From positions 1 to 6,673 of the forward strand of contig JACZXC010000169.1 of assembly GCA_022571825.1 (NCBI GenBank): a DNA stretch of 6,673 nt, written 5' to 3'. A program made the position numbers and the translations under genes. Numbering within the stretch: position 1 is the first letter of the stretch; each line of letters opens with the position of its first letter. This stretch comes from Myxococcales bacterium. Lineage in GTDB: Bacteria; Myxococcota_A; UBA9160; SMWR01. The notes below the pieces were generated by a model that was not told where the DNA came from, did no database searches, and saw only the letters and a program-made list of their open reading frames with translations. Positions 5,772 through 6,673 of the stretch are shown in pieces.

Positions 5772-6515
5772 ATGGAATGGCTGCTCGACCCGCAGGCCTG
5801 GGTTGCCCTGGCCACGCTCACCGCCCTGGAGATCGTGCTGGGCATCGACAACATCATCTTCATCTCGATCCTCGCTGGCCGGCTGCCGCCTGAGCAGCGC
5901 AACTCCGCGCGGCGGCTGGGACTGGGGCTGGCCATGCTCACCCGCTTGGCGCTGTTGTTCTCCCTGGCCTGGGTGATGGGGCTCACCGAACCCTGGTTTA
6001 CGGTGCTGGATCACGCCATTTCGGGCCGCGACCTGATCCTGGTCGCCGGCGGCTTGTTCCTGCTGGCGAAGAGCACCCATGAGATCCACAACAGTCTGGA
6101 AGGCCCGGCGGGAACGGGCCCGGCGCAAGCTGCAGCCGGCTTCGCAGCGGTTCTGATGCAGATCGCAGTGCTCGACATCGTCTTCTCGCTGGACTCGGTC
6201 ATCACGGCCGTCGGCATGGTGGAACAGCTGTCCGTCATGGCCATCGCCATCGTCACCGCCGTGGTCATCATGCTGCTCGCCGCCCAGCCCATCGGTGACT
6301 TCGTGGACCGGCATCCCACGGTGAAGATCCTGGCGCTGTCCTTCCTCATCCTGGTGGGCAGCGCGCTTGTCGCCGAAGGCTTCGACTTCCATGTACCCAA
6401 GGGCTACATCTACTTCGCGATGGCCTTCTCGGTGGGCGTGGAGATGCTCAACATCCGCATGCGGGCAAAGCGGCGGCCCGAGCCCGTTCACCTCTACAAG
6501 CAGTTGCACAGGTGA
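5772..6515 (+). CDS. TerC-family integral membrane protein (YgdQ/YoaE-like)
   Basis: A 247-residue inner-membrane protein with about seven hydrophobic helices (roughly residues 10-35, 49-70, 87-100, 123-147, 152-172, 185-203 and 212-228). It has both family signatures: LEIVLGIDNIIF (19-30) with E20, D26 and N27, and the half-repeat LDIVFSLDSV (134-143) with D135 and D141, plus the KSTHEIH turn (100-106). TerC relatives have been linked to manganese export and metallation of secreted enzymes, and historically to tellurite resistance; the substrate of this short form is not established. It lacks the CBS and CorC/HlyC domains of the long YoaE-type relatives. The start at 5772 has GAGGT (5758-5762) 9-10 bases upstream. 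No tellurite-resistance genes are nearby, so a housekeeping metal role is more likely. Confidence 0.93.
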   Translation: MEWLLDPQAWVALATLTALEIVLGIDNIIFISILAGRLPPEQRNSARRLGLGLAMLTRLALLFSLAWVMGLTEPWFTVLDHAISGRDLILVAGGLFLLAKSTHEIHNSLEGPAGTGPAQAAAGFAAVLMQIAVLDIVFSLDSVITAVGMVEQLSVMAIAIVTAVVIMLLAAQPIGDFVDRHPTVKILALSFLILVGSALVAEGFDFHVPKGYIYFAMAFSVGVEMLNIRMRAKRRPEPVHLYKQLHR

Positions 6516-6613
6516 CCTCCGGAGCTTGAGCCACCCCACCGGTCCGGTCCAGGACCACGATCGCGATTTCTTGGAGAACTAGCAGGTTGGTCGGTAGCGC
6601 GAGCGAAGGGCGG
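6516..6613. other. Convergent spacer after the TerC-family gene
   Basis: Two genes converge here. The only structure noticed is GGTCC (6541-6545) with GGACC (6552-6556), a 5-bp stem with a 6-base loop, followed some bases later by a short T-run (TTTCTT). It is too weak to call a terminator with confidence. Confidence 0.3.
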
Positions 6614-6673
6614 TCAAGGAAGCACCTCGCGAACGGTTCCGTCGCCCACGTCGTAGATGAAGCCCCGGATGCT
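6614..6673 (-). CDS. C-terminal fragment, probable beta-class carbonic anhydrase
   Basis: The minus strand has an open frame entering from the right edge and ending at TGA (6614-6616). The 19 visible residues read SIRGFIYDVGDGTVREVLP. The pattern of a Gly-(Trp/Phe)-(Ile/Val)-Tyr-Asp segment, a short acidic/Gly turn and a final basic-hydrophobic strand matches the usual C-terminus of beta-carbonic anhydrases, which interconvert CO2 and bicarbonate with a zinc site. The zinc-binding Cys and His residues would lie outside the window, so the call rests on a short tail only. Confidence 0.5.
   Translation of the reverse strand, partial: SIRGFIYDVGDGTVREVLP

Noticed and set aside
5766..6539. A 257-codon minus-strand frame antisense to the TerC-family gene
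   Set aside because: The translation is rich in His, Gln, Asp and Gly with no domain; the plus strand has clear TerC signatures.

Overview
The window looks like chromosomal DNA from a high-GC Gram-negative bacterium, probably proteobacterial or a related deep lineage such as the former Deltaproteobacteria; this placement is an inference and the exact taxon cannot be fixed from the sequence alone. The clues are an outer-membrane beta-barrel protein with a signal peptide, a periplasmic c-type cytochrome, a near-consensus sigma-54 promoter, and a full-length two-domain GlnE. No tRNA, rRNA, CRISPR array, insertion sequence or prophage gene was seen.

Layout from left to right. Positions 1-206 hold no confident gene, only a short plus-strand open stretch ending at 129. 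Positions 207-2050 carry a compact minus-strand operon: a porin-like outer-membrane protein with an N-terminal coiled coil (773-2050), followed 20 bp later by a small diheme cytochrome c (207-752). A sigma-54 type -24/-12 element (2085-2100) sits just upstream of the porin. Its predicted transcript start (about 2074) lies upstream of the well-spaced ribosome site for the ATG at 2050, so it both suggests regulation and fixes the porin start. The 523-bp divergent spacer (2051-2573) contains a tandem direct repeat and four perfect dyads.

On the plus strand, 2574-5582 encodes glnE, the bifunctional glutamine synthetase adenylyltransferase / adenylyl-removing enzyme, with both nucleotidyltransferase domains intact. 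After a 189-bp spacer comes a TerC-family seven-helix membrane protein (5772-6515). Beyond a 98-bp convergent spacer, the minus strand at the right edge carries the last 19 codons of a gene whose C-terminus resembles a beta-class carbonic anhydrase.

GlnE and TerC are ordinary housekeeping genes. The most interesting part is the divergent spacer with the porin-cytochrome pair. An apparently sigma-54-dependent operon makes an outer-membrane pore whose predicted lumen carries a ladder of glutamates, plus a periplasmic diheme electron carrier. This could be an inducible uptake-and-oxidation or respiratory module. Its substrate and its activator are not visible here.
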